Counted from the first letter of the stretch, positions 1 through 7,376 are shown. The stretch: 10,552 nucleotides of DNA from an uncultured Bacilli bacterium (GCA_947632415.1 CANRPB010000046.1:1-10552); one strand, 5' to 3'. A program made the numbers and translations. Notes: generated by a model from the letters alone, not told the origin.

Positions 1-74
1 CAAATATTTTTTTATTAAATATACCTTCATAATATATGATACAATTTTTATTTTAAAATTCCTTCTTTAAATAC

Positions 75-123
75 AAAAAAAATCTAATAAAATATCAAAT
101 TTAATGATTTTTATCAGATTTTT
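75..123 (-). terminator. AT-rich hairpin with T8 tract, copy A of a repeated element
   Basis: Positions 78-92 (AAAAATCTAATAAAA) pair with 109-123 (TTTTATCAGATTTTT). There is one non-Watson-Crick position, which is a G-U wobble in a minus-strand transcript and an A-C mismatch in a plus-strand one. On the minus strand the stem runs into eight T residues (82 to 75), the polarity of an intrinsic terminator for leftward transcription. Almost the same sequence lies at 10483-10525. The tsf gene already has its own terminator about 50 bases upstream, so this may be a back-up terminator or a dispersed repeat. Confidence 0.6.
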
Positions 124-168
124 AATTTCATTATTTTAGTAAAATTCTATAATTAGTGTTTTTAATAC

Positions 169-191
169 AAAAAAGAAGTCAAAGACTTCTT
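169..191 (-). terminator. Intrinsic terminator of the rpsB-tsf operon
   Basis: An 8-bp perfect stem (173-180 AAGAAGTC with 184-191 GACTTCTT) has a 3-nt loop and is followed on the minus strand by a run of T residues (174 to 169). It begins within the tsf stop codon (190-192), so termination follows translation immediately. This is the classic Rho-independent form and should end the rpsB-tsf transcript. Confidence 0.85.
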
Positions 192-1056
192 ATCCATTTA
201 TTTGTTTTGCTACTTCTTCAGCAAAGTTTTCTTGTTTTTTTTCAATACCTTCGCCAACTTCATAACGAACCATGGCTACTATCTTACCACCATTATTTTT
301 GGCATATTGACCAACAGTAATTCCTGAATCTTTTACAAATGCTTGTTCTTCTAAGCAAATTTCTTCATAATATTTTCTGATTCTTCCTTCAACCATTTTT
401 TCAGCAATTTCAGCTGGTTTTCCTTCATTAATGGCTTGTTCTTTTAAAATTTCTCTTTCTTTTTCTACTAATTCACTTGGTACTTCATCTTTTGTTACAT
501 ATAATGGGCGCATTGCAGCTGCATGCATTGAGATATCTTTTGCTACTTCCTCATTAACATCTGATACTAAAGAAAGAACGGCAATTTTACCTCCCATATG
601 GATATATGATCCAAATACTTCGTTATCTTTTTTTGTTAATTTTGCAAATCTTCGCAAAGAGATCTTTTCGCCAATAGTTGCCGTTTTGGAAATAATCAAA
701 TCATTTACTGTTTCATTTGAAGTTTTTAGTTCTAGTGCTTCTTCAAGTGTTTTAGCGTTACCATTAATAATGGCTTCTAATATTTCATTTACCAATGATT
801 GGAATTCACTATTTTTAGCAACAAAATCTGTTTCGGAATTAACTTCTATTATGGCAGCATCATTTCCTTTTGTTAATATTGCTGCTATTCCTTCAGCAGC
901 GATACGATCAGATTTTTTTTCTGCTTTAGCGATACCTTTTTCTCTTAACCATTTAACTGCTTCTTCCATATTACCATTAGTGGCTTCAAGAGCTTTTTTG
1001 CAATCCATCATTCCGGCATTGGTTTTTTCTCTTAGTTCTTTAACATCTGACATCAT
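190..1056 (-). CDS. tsf: Translation elongation factor Ts
   Basis: EF-Ts is the guanine nucleotide exchange factor that releases GDP from EF-Tu in the cytoplasm. The 288-residue product has the usual length for the full-length bacterial form. The N-terminal UBA-like domain (about residues 3-40) carries the family signature VKELREKTNAGMMDCKKAL. The core domain contains EVNSETDFVAKN (71-82), whose TDFV residues contact the G domain of EF-Tu, and a second core subdomain follows to the C-terminus. The start at 1056 is set by an AGGAGG at 1064-1069 with 7-nt spacing. A second in-frame ATG follows at once, giving an MM start; it lies 10 nt from the ribosome binding site and is less likely. The gene follows rpsB as in most bacteria. 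Its stop codon is built into a terminator, so pyrH and frr, often next in Bacilli, are not directly co-transcribed here. Confidence 0.97.
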   Translation of the reverse strand: MMSDVKELREKTNAGMMDCKKALEATNGNMEEAVKWLREKGIAKAEKKSDRIAAEGIAAILTKGNDAAIIEVNSETDFVAKNSEFQSLVNEILEAIINGNAKTLEEALELKTSNETVNDLIISKTATIGEKISLRRFAKLTKKDNEVFGSYIHMGGKIAVLSLVSDVNEEVAKDISMHAAAMRPLYVTKDEVPSELVEKEREILKEQAINEGKPAEIAEKMVEGRIRKYYEEICLEEQAFVKDSGITVGQYAKNNGGKIVAMVRYEVGEGIEKKQENFAEEVAKQING

Positions 1057-1073
1057 ATTTATTCCTCCTATCT

Positions 1074-1098
1074 AAAAAAGATGAATAAATCATCTTTT
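1074..1098 (-). terminator. Attenuator-like hairpin between rpsB and tsf
   Basis: In the 45-base rpsB-tsf gap, 1076-1084 (AAAAGATGA) pairs perfectly with 1090-1098 (TCATCTTTT) around a 5-nt loop. On the minus strand the stem runs into six T residues (1079 to 1074), just before the tsf ribosome binding site. The form is that of an intrinsic terminator, but tsf has no evident promoter of its own. I infer a leaky terminator or processing site that lowers tsf output relative to rpsB. Confidence 0.55.
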
Positions 1099-1101
1099 GG
1101 T

Positions 1102-2133
1102 CTATTTTAAAGCATCTACAAGTTCAGACTTTTTCATTGTAGAATAACCTTTAATATCTTTTGCTTTTGCCATTTCACGAAGTTCTGCTACTGTTTTTTT
1201 AGTTAAATCTTCTTTAACTACGGCTTTTTTTTCAGTAACTTCTTCTTTTGGTTTTTCCACTTTTTCTTTATTAGACTCTTTTACAAATGATTTTTTTTCA
1301 AAGGATTTTTTATTTCCTTTGTTAAATCTACCACGATTGTTTTCTTCATATCTTCTCATTCTGTCTTCTTTTTTCTTTACTGAATCAACAGCTTTTTGCA
1401 TGATTTCTTTTGGATTGGAAACTTTATCATCACTTACATAGTCTACTAATTTACCACCATTGGCTTCTACAATAGCGTTAGCCATTACTCCTGTGATTAG
1501 TTTTACAGCTCTAATAGCGTCATCATTTCCTGGTATTACGTAATCAACCATATCTGGATCACAGTTAGTATCGACTATTCCAAATACAGGAATTCCAAGA
1601 GTTCTTGCTTCTTTAATAGCGATTTCTTCTTTTGATGGATCAACAATATATAAGGCTTGTGGTAGTTTATACATATTTCTAATACCACATAGTAATTTAT
1701 TTAGCTTGTCATATTCCTTTTTTAATTTAATTACTTCTTTTTTTGGTAATAAGTCAAATGTTCCATCTTTTTCCATCTTTTCGATGTCTTCTAATCTTTT
1801 AACTCTTTTTCTGATGGTTCTGAAGTTTGTTAATGTTCCACCTAACCATCTTTCGTTTATGTAGAATGAATCGCTTCTTAAGGCTTCATCTTTGATGGCT
1901 TCTTGAGCTTGCTTTCTTGTTCCAACAAATAATACTTTGCCTCCATTAGAGACTATTTTCTTTAATTCGTTGTAGGCTTCCTCCATCATTTTAGCTGTCT
2001 TTTGTAAATCGATAATATAAATTTCGTCACGAGCAGTGAAGATATATTCTTTCATTTTAGGATTCCATCTTTTGGTTTGATGACCAAAGTGAACTCCAGC
2101 TTCTAATAAATAATTCATTGACACAACTGCCAT
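1102..2133 (-). CDS. rpsB: Ribosomal protein uS2 with C-terminal Rho_N/SAP-like extension
   Basis: uS2 is a 30S subunit protein that binds late in assembly near the head-body junction. Residues 1-228 form a standard S2 core: an N-terminal segment with LEAGVHFGHQT (10-20) and KRWNPKMKEYIF, the FVGTRKQA motif (69-76), YINERWLGGTLTNF (91-104), and PLYIVD-type and DTNCDP motifs (near 160-165 and 188-193). The protein has 343 residues, whereas Bacillus S2 has about 246. The extra part is a charged, Lys/Glu/Arg-rich linker (about 229-305), followed by residues 309-343, which include LTKKTVAELREMAKAKDIKG and a KKSEL segment. These resemble the small helical Rho_N/SAP nucleic-acid-binding fold. Start choice: an AGGAGG at 2141-2146 lies 7 nt before the ATG. 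The gene sits behind a strong promoter and a structured leader and heads the rpsB-tsf operon. The S2 call is certain; the function of the tail is inference. Confidence 0.97.
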   Translation of the reverse strand: MAVVSMNYLLEAGVHFGHQTKRWNPKMKEYIFTARDEIYIIDLQKTAKMMEEAYNELKKIVSNGGKVLFVGTRKQAQEAIKDEALRSDSFYINERWLGGTLTNFRTIRKRVKRLEDIEKMEKDGTFDLLPKKEVIKLKKEYDKLNKLLCGIRNMYKLPQALYIVDPSKEEIAIKEARTLGIPVFGIVDTNCDPDMVDYVIPGNDDAIRAVKLITGVMANAIVEANGGKLVDYVSDDKVSNPKEIMQKAVDSVKKKEDRMRRYEENNRGRFNKGNKKSFEKKSFVKESNKEKVEKPKEEVTEKKAVVKEDLTKKTVAELREMAKAKDIKGYSTMKKSELVDALK

Positions 2134-2233
2134 TTACATTCCTCCTTTTGTTATTTCTTCCGAACACTTCTACTTTTACACCACCTATTGGCACTAGGCA
2201 TAAAAATCCATGTCCGTGTTTTTTAAAAAAGCC
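2134..2233 (-). promoter_or_regulatory. Structured rpsB 5' leader, candidate S2 autoregulatory RNA
   Basis: About 100 nt separate the predicted transcription start (near 2233) from the rpsB start codon. The leader is richer in G and C than the surrounding spacers. A hairpin spans 2218-2192: CAC-GG-(A bulge)-CAT, an 8-nt loop, then ATG-CC-(TA bulge)-GTG. Competing pairings are also possible: TTGGC near the 5' end with GCCAA, an outer AACAC/GTGTT pair, and CCTA/TAGG. Alternatives of this kind are typical of ribosomal-protein autoregulatory leaders. Feedback of S2 on rpsB-tsf translation is established in E. coli; its occurrence here is inference from the leader's length and foldability. I cannot match it to a named RNA family by eye. 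Confidence 0.5.
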
Positions 2234-2239
2234 AAAACT

Positions 2240-2267
2240 ATTATATCATAAATATTTGTTTTGTGAA
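2240..2267 (-). promoter_or_regulatory. Strong sigma-A-type promoter of rpsB-tsf
   Basis: On the minus strand, TTCACA (2267-2262, five of six matches to TTGACA) is followed by a 16-nt spacer and a perfect TATAAT (2245-2240). A TGA precedes the -10 as the extended -10 TGn element. It fits a highly expressed ribosomal protein operon. It also separates rpsB from the histidine kinase upstream, which has no obvious terminator of its own. Confidence 0.8.
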
Positions 2268-2289
2268 CATTTTTTTTGAAATTTTTTTG

Positions 2290-3678
2290 TTAGTTTTCTT
2301 TGGGTATTTCAAAATAGAATGTTGTTCCGTGGTTTATTTTGGATTCGACGCCATAATTAAAGTTATGAAGTATTAGAATATTTTTTACAATTGAGAGGCC
2401 GATTCCTGTTCCTACTTGGACTCTTGAGTGGGTTTTATCAACTTTGTAGTATTTATCCCAGATGTATTTAATTTCTTCTTGTTCTATTCCTCTTCCTGTA
2501 TCTATAACTTCTATTCTTACTTTTGTTTCGTCGTTTTTTACTTTTATTATAACGGTTTTATCTTCTCCTGTGTAGTTGATGGCGTTATTAATTAGATTAT
2601 ACATTACTTGTTCTAGTCTTTTTTTATCGGCTTTTACTAGTATTTCTTTTGTTTCTTGGTATTGTATTTGGTATTTTTCGCGTTCGACCCAAATATCGTA
2701 TCTTTTTATGATTGATTTTATTAGTTCGTTTAGGTCAAATTGTTCTATGTTTAGTGGTACAGAGTTGGATTTTATACTGGATAGTTCTAGGATATCGTTT
2801 ACTAGCAGGTTTAGTCTGTCTGTTTCTTCTATTATAATGTTTAGATTGTTGGTCATTTTTTCTTTGTTTTTGTGTGTTACGTCTTTTATTAGTTCTGCGT
2901 ATGCTTTGATCATTGTTAGTGGTGTTTTTAAATCATGGCTGACATTAGCTAGAAGTTCTCTTCTTAGGTCTTCGGTTTTGCTTAGTTCGATACATGCATA
3001 GTTGAGGGTACTGGCTAGTTCGTTTATTTCTTCTATTTCGCTTTCTTCAAATTTTATGTCGTATTTGCCTTTGGCCATTAGTGAGGCTTTTTTGTTTATT
3101 TTTATAATGGGGTTGGATATTAGTCTTGATATAAAGTAGGCGACTATTAGTGATAGTAGTATTACTAGTAGTGTTATGTAGAATAGTTGACTTCTTATTA
3201 TGGTTACTGTGGCATCAAGTGGTTCTAGTGAGGCGCTTACAAACATGTGTCTGTTGTCGCCTATTTTAAAGGCTAGTATTAGTGTTTGGTTGTTGTATTG
3301 AGGATTTTTGATTGTGTATCGTGATGAGGTATTGGAGCTTGTGATAAAGTCTGTTTTATAGTTATAGGTGTCTTTTATGTTGGCTAGGCATCCTTTGTTG
3401 AAGGAATTGGATAAGTATACTAGTTTGTTGTTTTCGACTAATTCGATACAGACGCCGTTATTATAGGCTATTTCGTCTAGTTTTTCTTCGTAATTATAGG
3501 TGCCTGAGTTGGCAACTACTTCTTCGGATGTTCGAATTAGTTCTTTGGTTTTATACCATTTATAGTATGTATCTAAGAATATTACTTGAAATAGCCATAG
3601 TAGTATTAGAATACTGAAGGAAAATATGATTAAGTATAGCCATATTTTATATTTTAAATTACTTCTCTTTGGTTTCAA
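2290..3678 (-). CDS. Membrane sensor histidine kinase (HAMP-HisKA-HATPase_c)
   Basis: A 462-residue sensor kinase that autophosphorylates on histidine and passes the phosphate to the response regulator encoded just upstream. Two membrane segments (about 12-34 and 163-184) bracket an extracellular sensor domain of ~130 residues, in which Cys77 and Cys97 could form a disulfide. A HAMP linker (about 186-238) leads to the HisKA domain with SHDLKTP (247-253) and phospho-acceptor His248. The ATPase has the N box NLINNAINYT (361-370), the G1 box DTGRGI (393-398) and the G2 box GTGIGLSI (423-430), so it looks catalytically intact. The start is TTG inside the end of the regulator gene. An in-frame TAA lies seven codons upstream with no ATG or GTG between, and no ATG occurs downstream before the first membrane segment. 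No good ribosome binding site is visible, so translation is probably coupled to the regulator. The signal sensed cannot be told from sequence; the layout is PhoR/WalK-like. Confidence 0.93.
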   Translation of the reverse strand: MKPKRSNLKYKIWLYLIIFSFSILILLWLFQVIFLDTYYKWYKTKELIRTSEEVVANSGTYNYEEKLDEIAYNNGVCIELVENNKLVYLSNSFNKGCLANIKDTYNYKTDFITSSNTSSRYTIKNPQYNNQTLILAFKIGDNRHMFVSASLEPLDATVTIIRSQLFYITLLVILLSLIVAYFISRLISNPIIKINKKASLMAKGKYDIKFEESEIEEINELASTLNYACIELSKTEDLRRELLANVSHDLKTPLTMIKAYAELIKDVTHKNKEKMTNNLNIIIEETDRLNLLVNDILELSSIKSNSVPLNIEQFDLNELIKSIIKRYDIWVEREKYQIQYQETKEILVKADKKRLEQVMYNLINNAINYTGEDKTVIIKVKNDETKVRIEVIDTGRGIEQEEIKYIWDKYYKVDKTHSRVQVGTGIGLSIVKNILILHNFNYGVESKINHGTTFYFEIPKEN

Positions 3679-4324
3679 ATTTGTACCCCATTCCTCTTAC
3701 AGTTACGATTAGGTCTCGATATTTGCCTAGGTTATTTCTAAGCATTTTTATGTGGGTATCGATGGTGCGGTCATCTCCAAAGAAGTCATAACCCCATATT
3801 TTACTTAGTAATTGTTCTCTTGAGAGGGCTATTTTAGGATTTTTTATGAAGTATGTTAATAGTTCATATTCTTTGGGGGTTATTTTTAGTTCTTCGTCTT
3901 TGATTTTTACTGTATGGCCTTTGAAGTCTACTGTTAAGTCTTCGTATTTGTATTCGTCTATTTCGTTATTAGTTCTTTTTAGGATGGCTTTTATTCTAGC
4001 AATTAGTTCTTTAGGACTAAATGGTTTGGTTAGATAGTCGTCGCTTCCTAGTTCAAAACCGGTTAGTTTGTCAAATTCTTCGCCTCGTGCGGAGAGAAGA
4101 ATAACGGGAATATTTTTGATTTTTTTTATTTCTTTTAGCGCACTATAGCCGTCTAGTTTAGGCATCATTATGTCTAGTACGATTATGTCTATTTCTTCTT
4201 TTTTTACTAGTTCTAATGCTTCTAGTCCATTGCTTGCTTCTAGTACTTCGTAGTTTTCTAGAGTGCTGTATTCTTTGATTACTTCTCTTATAAGTGGTTC
4301 GTCATCTACTATTAATATTTTCAT
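3659..4324 (-). CDS. OmpR/PhoB-family response regulator
   Basis: A 221-residue DNA-binding regulator, phosphorylated by the adjacent kinase. The receiver domain (1-115) has the acidic pair Asp7/Asp8, phospho-acceptor Asp51 in LDIMMPKLDG, Ser78 at the usual Ser/Thr switch position, and conserved Lys100 in LTKPF. The C-terminal winged helix (about 125-217) has the OmpR-type hallmarks TPKEYELL (149-156), the recognition-helix region DDRTIDTHI (184-192) and the wing hairpin RGMGYKF (210-216). A GGAAGTG-type ribosome binding site lies about 6 nt before the ATG. Its 3' end overlaps the kinase start by 20 bp, which indicates co-transcription and coupled translation. A consensus -10 lies upstream. 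The target genes are unknown; the adjacent rpsB and smc carry constitutive-looking promoters. Confidence 0.95.
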   Translation of the reverse strand: MKILIVDDEPLIREVIKEYSTLENYEVLEASNGLEALELVKKEEIDIIVLDIMMPKLDGYSALKEIKKIKNIPVILLSARGEEFDKLTGFELGSDDYLTKPFSPKELIARIKAILKRTNNEIDEYKYEDLTVDFKGHTVKIKDEELKITPKEYELLTYFIKNPKIALSREQLLSKIWGYDFFGDDRTIDTHIKMLRNNLGKYRDLIVTVRGMGYKFETKEK

Positions 4325-4344
4325 GTTTTCACTTCCTACATTTG

Positions 4345-4350
4345 ATTATA
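4345..4350 (-). promoter_or_regulatory. Possible -10 element of the two-component operon
   Basis: A perfect TATAAT on the minus strand, about 20 nt before the regulator start codon. No convincing -35 lies at 16-18 nt; the nearest TTCACA-like hexamer is about 21 nt away. The AT-rich spacer makes chance matches likely. It could be an activator-dependent promoter, perhaps autoregulated by the response regulator. Confidence 0.35.
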
Positions 4351-4385
4351 TATTCTTTTTTTGTATTTTTTGTGAAATATTATTC

Positions 4386-4416
4386 AAATAATACCACTAT
4401 TTTAGTGGTATTATTT
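4386..4416 (-). terminator. Hairpin terminator overlapping the smc stop codon
   Basis: A perfect 14-bp stem (4386-4399 AAATAATACCACTA with 4403-4416 TAGTGGTATTATTT) has a 3-nt loop. It starts in the last codons of smc and includes its TAA stop (4411-4413). The minus-strand tail is only moderately T-rich. On the plus strand the stem is followed by ATTTCTTC, so it is close to symmetric. It probably ends the smc transcript and insulates the two-component genes. Confidence 0.7.
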
Positions 4417-7350
4417 TATTTCTTCTAGTTTGACACTGACTAGTTTTGATACTCCTGATTCTTGCATGGTTATTCCGTATAGTGTGTTAGCATATTCCAT
4501 GGTTCTTTTTTTGTGGGTAATTATTATAAATTGGGTTGGTATGTTTGTTACATAGTCACAGAAACTGTCAACGTTTACTTCGTCTAGGGCGGCTTCAACT
4601 TCATCGAGGATACAGAATGGTACTTTGTTTGATTTTAGTATCGCAAAAAGAAGGCTTATTGCGGTTAGGGTTTTTTCTCCTCCTGATAGTAGTGAGATGT
4701 TTTTTAGTTTTTTTCCTGGTGGTGAGGCAACGATTTCTACTCCTGTTTCGAGGATGTTTTCTGGTTCTGTTAAGTTAAGGGTTGCTGATCCACCTTTAAA
4801 TAGTTCTTTAAATGTTGTTTGAAAGTTTTTGTTTACAATGGAAAAGGTGTTTTTAAATTCTTTTATCATGACGTTGTCCATTTCTTTGATGATATCTAAA
4901 AGGGTTGCTTCGGCATTTACTAGGTCTTCTCTTTGATTAATTAAAAATTCGTACCTTTCGCTTACTTCAGCATATTGAACGGGAGCATTTACATTAACGT
5001 TTCCTATTTCTTTTAGTTCTTTTTTTAGTTTGTTTACTTTGTTTCTTGCAAGTTCTTGGTCTAATTCTAGTTTATATAGTGTGCTTGCTTTTTCGTATGT
5101 CATGTTGTAGTTTTCGGTTAATGTATTTAGTAGTGTATCTAGTTTTACGTCTAGTCTATTTACTTCTATTTCTAGTTCTTTTAGTTCTTTACTTTTGGTG
5201 TTATAAATGGTGTTTTCTTTTTTTACTTGGTGTTCGAATTGTTCTTTTGCTTCTTCTAGGTCGTGTTTTTCGTTGGTTAATTTTGTTATTGCGCTGGTGA
5301 TTTCGTCTTTTTTTCTTATTTTTTTATAGTATTCTTTTAGGATTTGTTCTTCTTCTTCGCTAAGTTTTCCTTCAAGTATGTTGTTGGTTCCTATTAGATC
5401 TTTTTCTATTTCTTGAAGTTTTTCTTGTAATTCGGTGATGGTTTTTTCTTGGTTGTTTTGTATTTCGGTTGTGTTTATTTTGTCTTTGTTTAGTAGGTAT
5501 AGTTCGTCTTCTAATGATTTTAGATTATGGTCGTGTTCGTTTATTTGGTTTTCTAATTCTTTGATGTTGTTTTCTTGTTTTATTTGTTCTTTTAGTTTTT
5601 CTTCTAATTCATATTTTAGGGATATGGTATTAGTTATTCTGGTTTGTCCACCTCCAGTTATAGCGCCTCCTATATGGAATAGTTCTCCTTCTAGTGTTAC
5701 TATTTTGTATTTGTAGTTGATTTGTTTGCTTATTTTATTGGCGCTATCGATATTGTCTACAACGATTATATTGCCTAGTTGGTTGGTGATGATGTTTTGG
5801 TATTTAGTGTCATATTTTACGAGATTGGAGGCGATATTTATGTATCCTGTTTGATTGTTTAGGATGTGTTTGTCTTCTTCTTTGATGGTTTTTGATTTGA
5901 TTATTGATATCGGATAGAAGGTCGCACGTCCTAGGTTGTTTTCTTTTAGGTATTTTATGGCTTCTTTAGCGCATTGTTCGTCATCGATGACGATGTTGTT
6001 GGCGTTATTTCCTAGGGTGGTGGTTATGGCTTTGGTGTATTTTTCTTCTACTTCTATTAAGTTTCCTACGATATTATGGATACCTTTTAGTTTTGGGTTA
6101 TTTAAGATGTGTTTTACTGCTGTTGGTAAATTATTGTTGTTTTCAATGTTTTCTTTTAGGTTGATTATTTTTTGATTTAGGTTCATGTTTTGTCTGATGA
6201 TGCTTGTTAGTTTGGTTTCAATGGTGGTTTTTTCTTGTTTTATTTTGGTTATGTCTTTTTCTTTGTTTTGAATTTTTTGGTTTAGTTCTTGTAGATGGGT
6301 GTTGGTGTTGTTTATTTTTAGTTCGTTTATGTTTATTTCGTTTTTTAGTTTTAGTTGGGTTTCTTTTAAGTTTACGATATTTTCGTGTAGTTTTTGATTG
6401 TCTACTTCGTATTTTTTTCGTTCAAGAATTATTTTTTTTTGTCCGTTTAGTTTTTCGGCTTCTTCGGTTAGGGTTAGTAGTTCGGTTTGATTGTTTTTGA
6501 TGTTGTCTTCGAGTTTGGTTAGTTTCATTTTATATTCTAAGAGTTTGGTTTCGTTAGTGGTTGAAGTTGTTCCTATGTCTAGTATGTCTTGGTTTAGTTT
6601 TTTTACTTGTTCTTGTTTGTCTTGATATTTGTAGTTTAAATTAGTTATATCGTTGGCGATGAGCGCTATTTCAATTTTTTCTAGTTCTTCTTTTATATCG
6701 AGGTATTTTAGGGCTTGGTCTTTTTCTTTTTTTAGGGGTTCTATTTGACGGTCTAGTTCGTTTATTATATCGTTTACTCTATTCATATTAGTGTTTGTTT
6801 TGTCTAGTTTTTTTAGGGCGTCTTCTTTTCTTTTTTTGTATTTTAATACCCCTGCTGATGCTTCAATCATTAGTCTTCTTTCGGTTGGTTTGCTCATTAT
6901 TATTTCGTCTATTTGACCTTGAGAGATGATATTAAATGATTCTTTGGCCATACCGTTATCTAGAAGGATATTGGTTATGTCTTTTAGACGACATTGTTCG
7001 TTGTTGACGTAGTATTCATTGGTTCCGTCTCGATATACTCTTCTTTTTATTGATATTTCACTAAAGTTTAGGTTTATGTAGTTATCGGTATTATCGAATA
7101 CTAGGGTTACTGAGGCTACGTTTGAGGCTGGGCGTGATTTGCTTCCTTGAAAGATTACATCAGTCATGTTGCTTTCTCCTCTTAGTGATTTTACTGATTG
7201 CTCGCCTAATACCCAACGTATTGCATCGACAACGTTACTTTTTCCACTTCCATTTGGTCCAACTATAGCGGTTATGTCGCTTGTTAAGTCTATTGTTATT
7301 TTGTCTGCAAATGATTTAAAACCTTGTGCGATTATTTTTTTTAGATACAT
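4411..7350 (-). CDS. smc: Chromosome partition protein SMC, short-arm form
   Basis: SMC is the ATPase core of the bacterial condensin (Smc-ScpA-ScpB) that organises and segregates the chromosome. Visible elements in order: Walker A GPNGSGKS (31-38), the Q-loop region IISQGQIDEI (141-150), a coiled-coil arm (about 165-404), a hinge (about 405-570) with GGAITGGG near 561-568, the return coiled coil (about 575-835), the ABC signature LLSGGEKTL (887-895), Walker B FCILDEVEAAL (912-922) with Asp916 and catalytic Glu917, and the D-loop. All catalytic motifs are intact, so this is a complete gene. At 979 residues it is about 200 shorter than Bacillus Smc. Both arms are shortened by similar amounts while head and hinge are normal. 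The same length is known for mycoplasmal P115/SMC. An AGGTGA site lies close to the ATG, behind a consensus -10. The neighbours are not the usual rnc and ftsY. Confidence 0.96.
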   Translation of the reverse strand: MYLKKIIAQGFKSFADKITIDLTSDITAIVGPNGSGKSNVVDAIRWVLGEQSVKSLRGESNMTDVIFQGSKSRPASNVASVTLVFDNTDNYINLNFSEISIKRRVYRDGTNEYYVNNEQCRLKDITNILLDNGMAKESFNIISQGQIDEIIMSKPTERRLMIEASAGVLKYKKRKEDALKKLDKTNTNMNRVNDIINELDRQIEPLKKEKDQALKYLDIKEELEKIEIALIANDITNLNYKYQDKQEQVKKLNQDILDIGTTSTTNETKLLEYKMKLTKLEDNIKNNQTELLTLTEEAEKLNGQKKIILERKKYEVDNQKLHENIVNLKETQLKLKNEININELKINNTNTHLQELNQKIQNKEKDITKIKQEKTTIETKLTSIIRQNMNLNQKIINLKENIENNNNLPTAVKHILNNPKLKGIHNIVGNLIEVEEKYTKAITTTLGNNANNIVIDDEQCAKEAIKYLKENNLGRATFYPISIIKSKTIKEEDKHILNNQTGYINIASNLVKYDTKYQNIITNQLGNIIVVDNIDSANKISKQINYKYKIVTLEGELFHIGGAITGGGQTRITNTISLKYELEEKLKEQIKQENNIKELENQINEHDHNLKSLEDELYLLNKDKINTTEIQNNQEKTITELQEKLQEIEKDLIGTNNILEGKLSEEEEQILKEYYKKIRKKDEITSAITKLTNEKHDLEEAKEQFEHQVKKENTIYNTKSKELKELEIEVNRLDVKLDTLLNTLTENYNMTYEKASTLYKLELDQELARNKVNKLKKELKEIGNVNVNAPVQYAEVSERYEFLINQREDLVNAEATLLDIIKEMDNVMIKEFKNTFSIVNKNFQTTFKELFKGGSATLNLTEPENILETGVEIVASPPGKKLKNISLLSGGEKTLTAISLLFAILKSNKVPFCILDEVEAALDEVNVDSFCDYVTNIPTQFIIITHKKRTMEYANTLYGITMQESGVSKLVSVKLEEIK

Positions 7351-7376
7351 ATATTCACCTACTTAATACATTAATT

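Noticed and set aside
1..30. Minus-strand frame starting ATG at 28-30 and open to the window edge (MKVYLIKKYL).
   Set aside because: Only 10 codons are visible and no ribosome binding site precedes the ATG; AT-rich DNA gives such frames by chance.
431..1075. Long plus-strand frame opposite tsf.
   Set aside because: It is the mirror of a certain EF-Ts gene, has no domain of its own, and its product is a low-complexity Ser/Leu/Ile-rich sequence.
5046..6500. Several plus-strand frames opposite smc, rich in Leu, Val and Phe.
   Set aside because: They are reverse-complement shadows of coiled-coil coding sequence; their hydrophobicity comes from AT-rich Lys/Asn/Glu codons read backwards.
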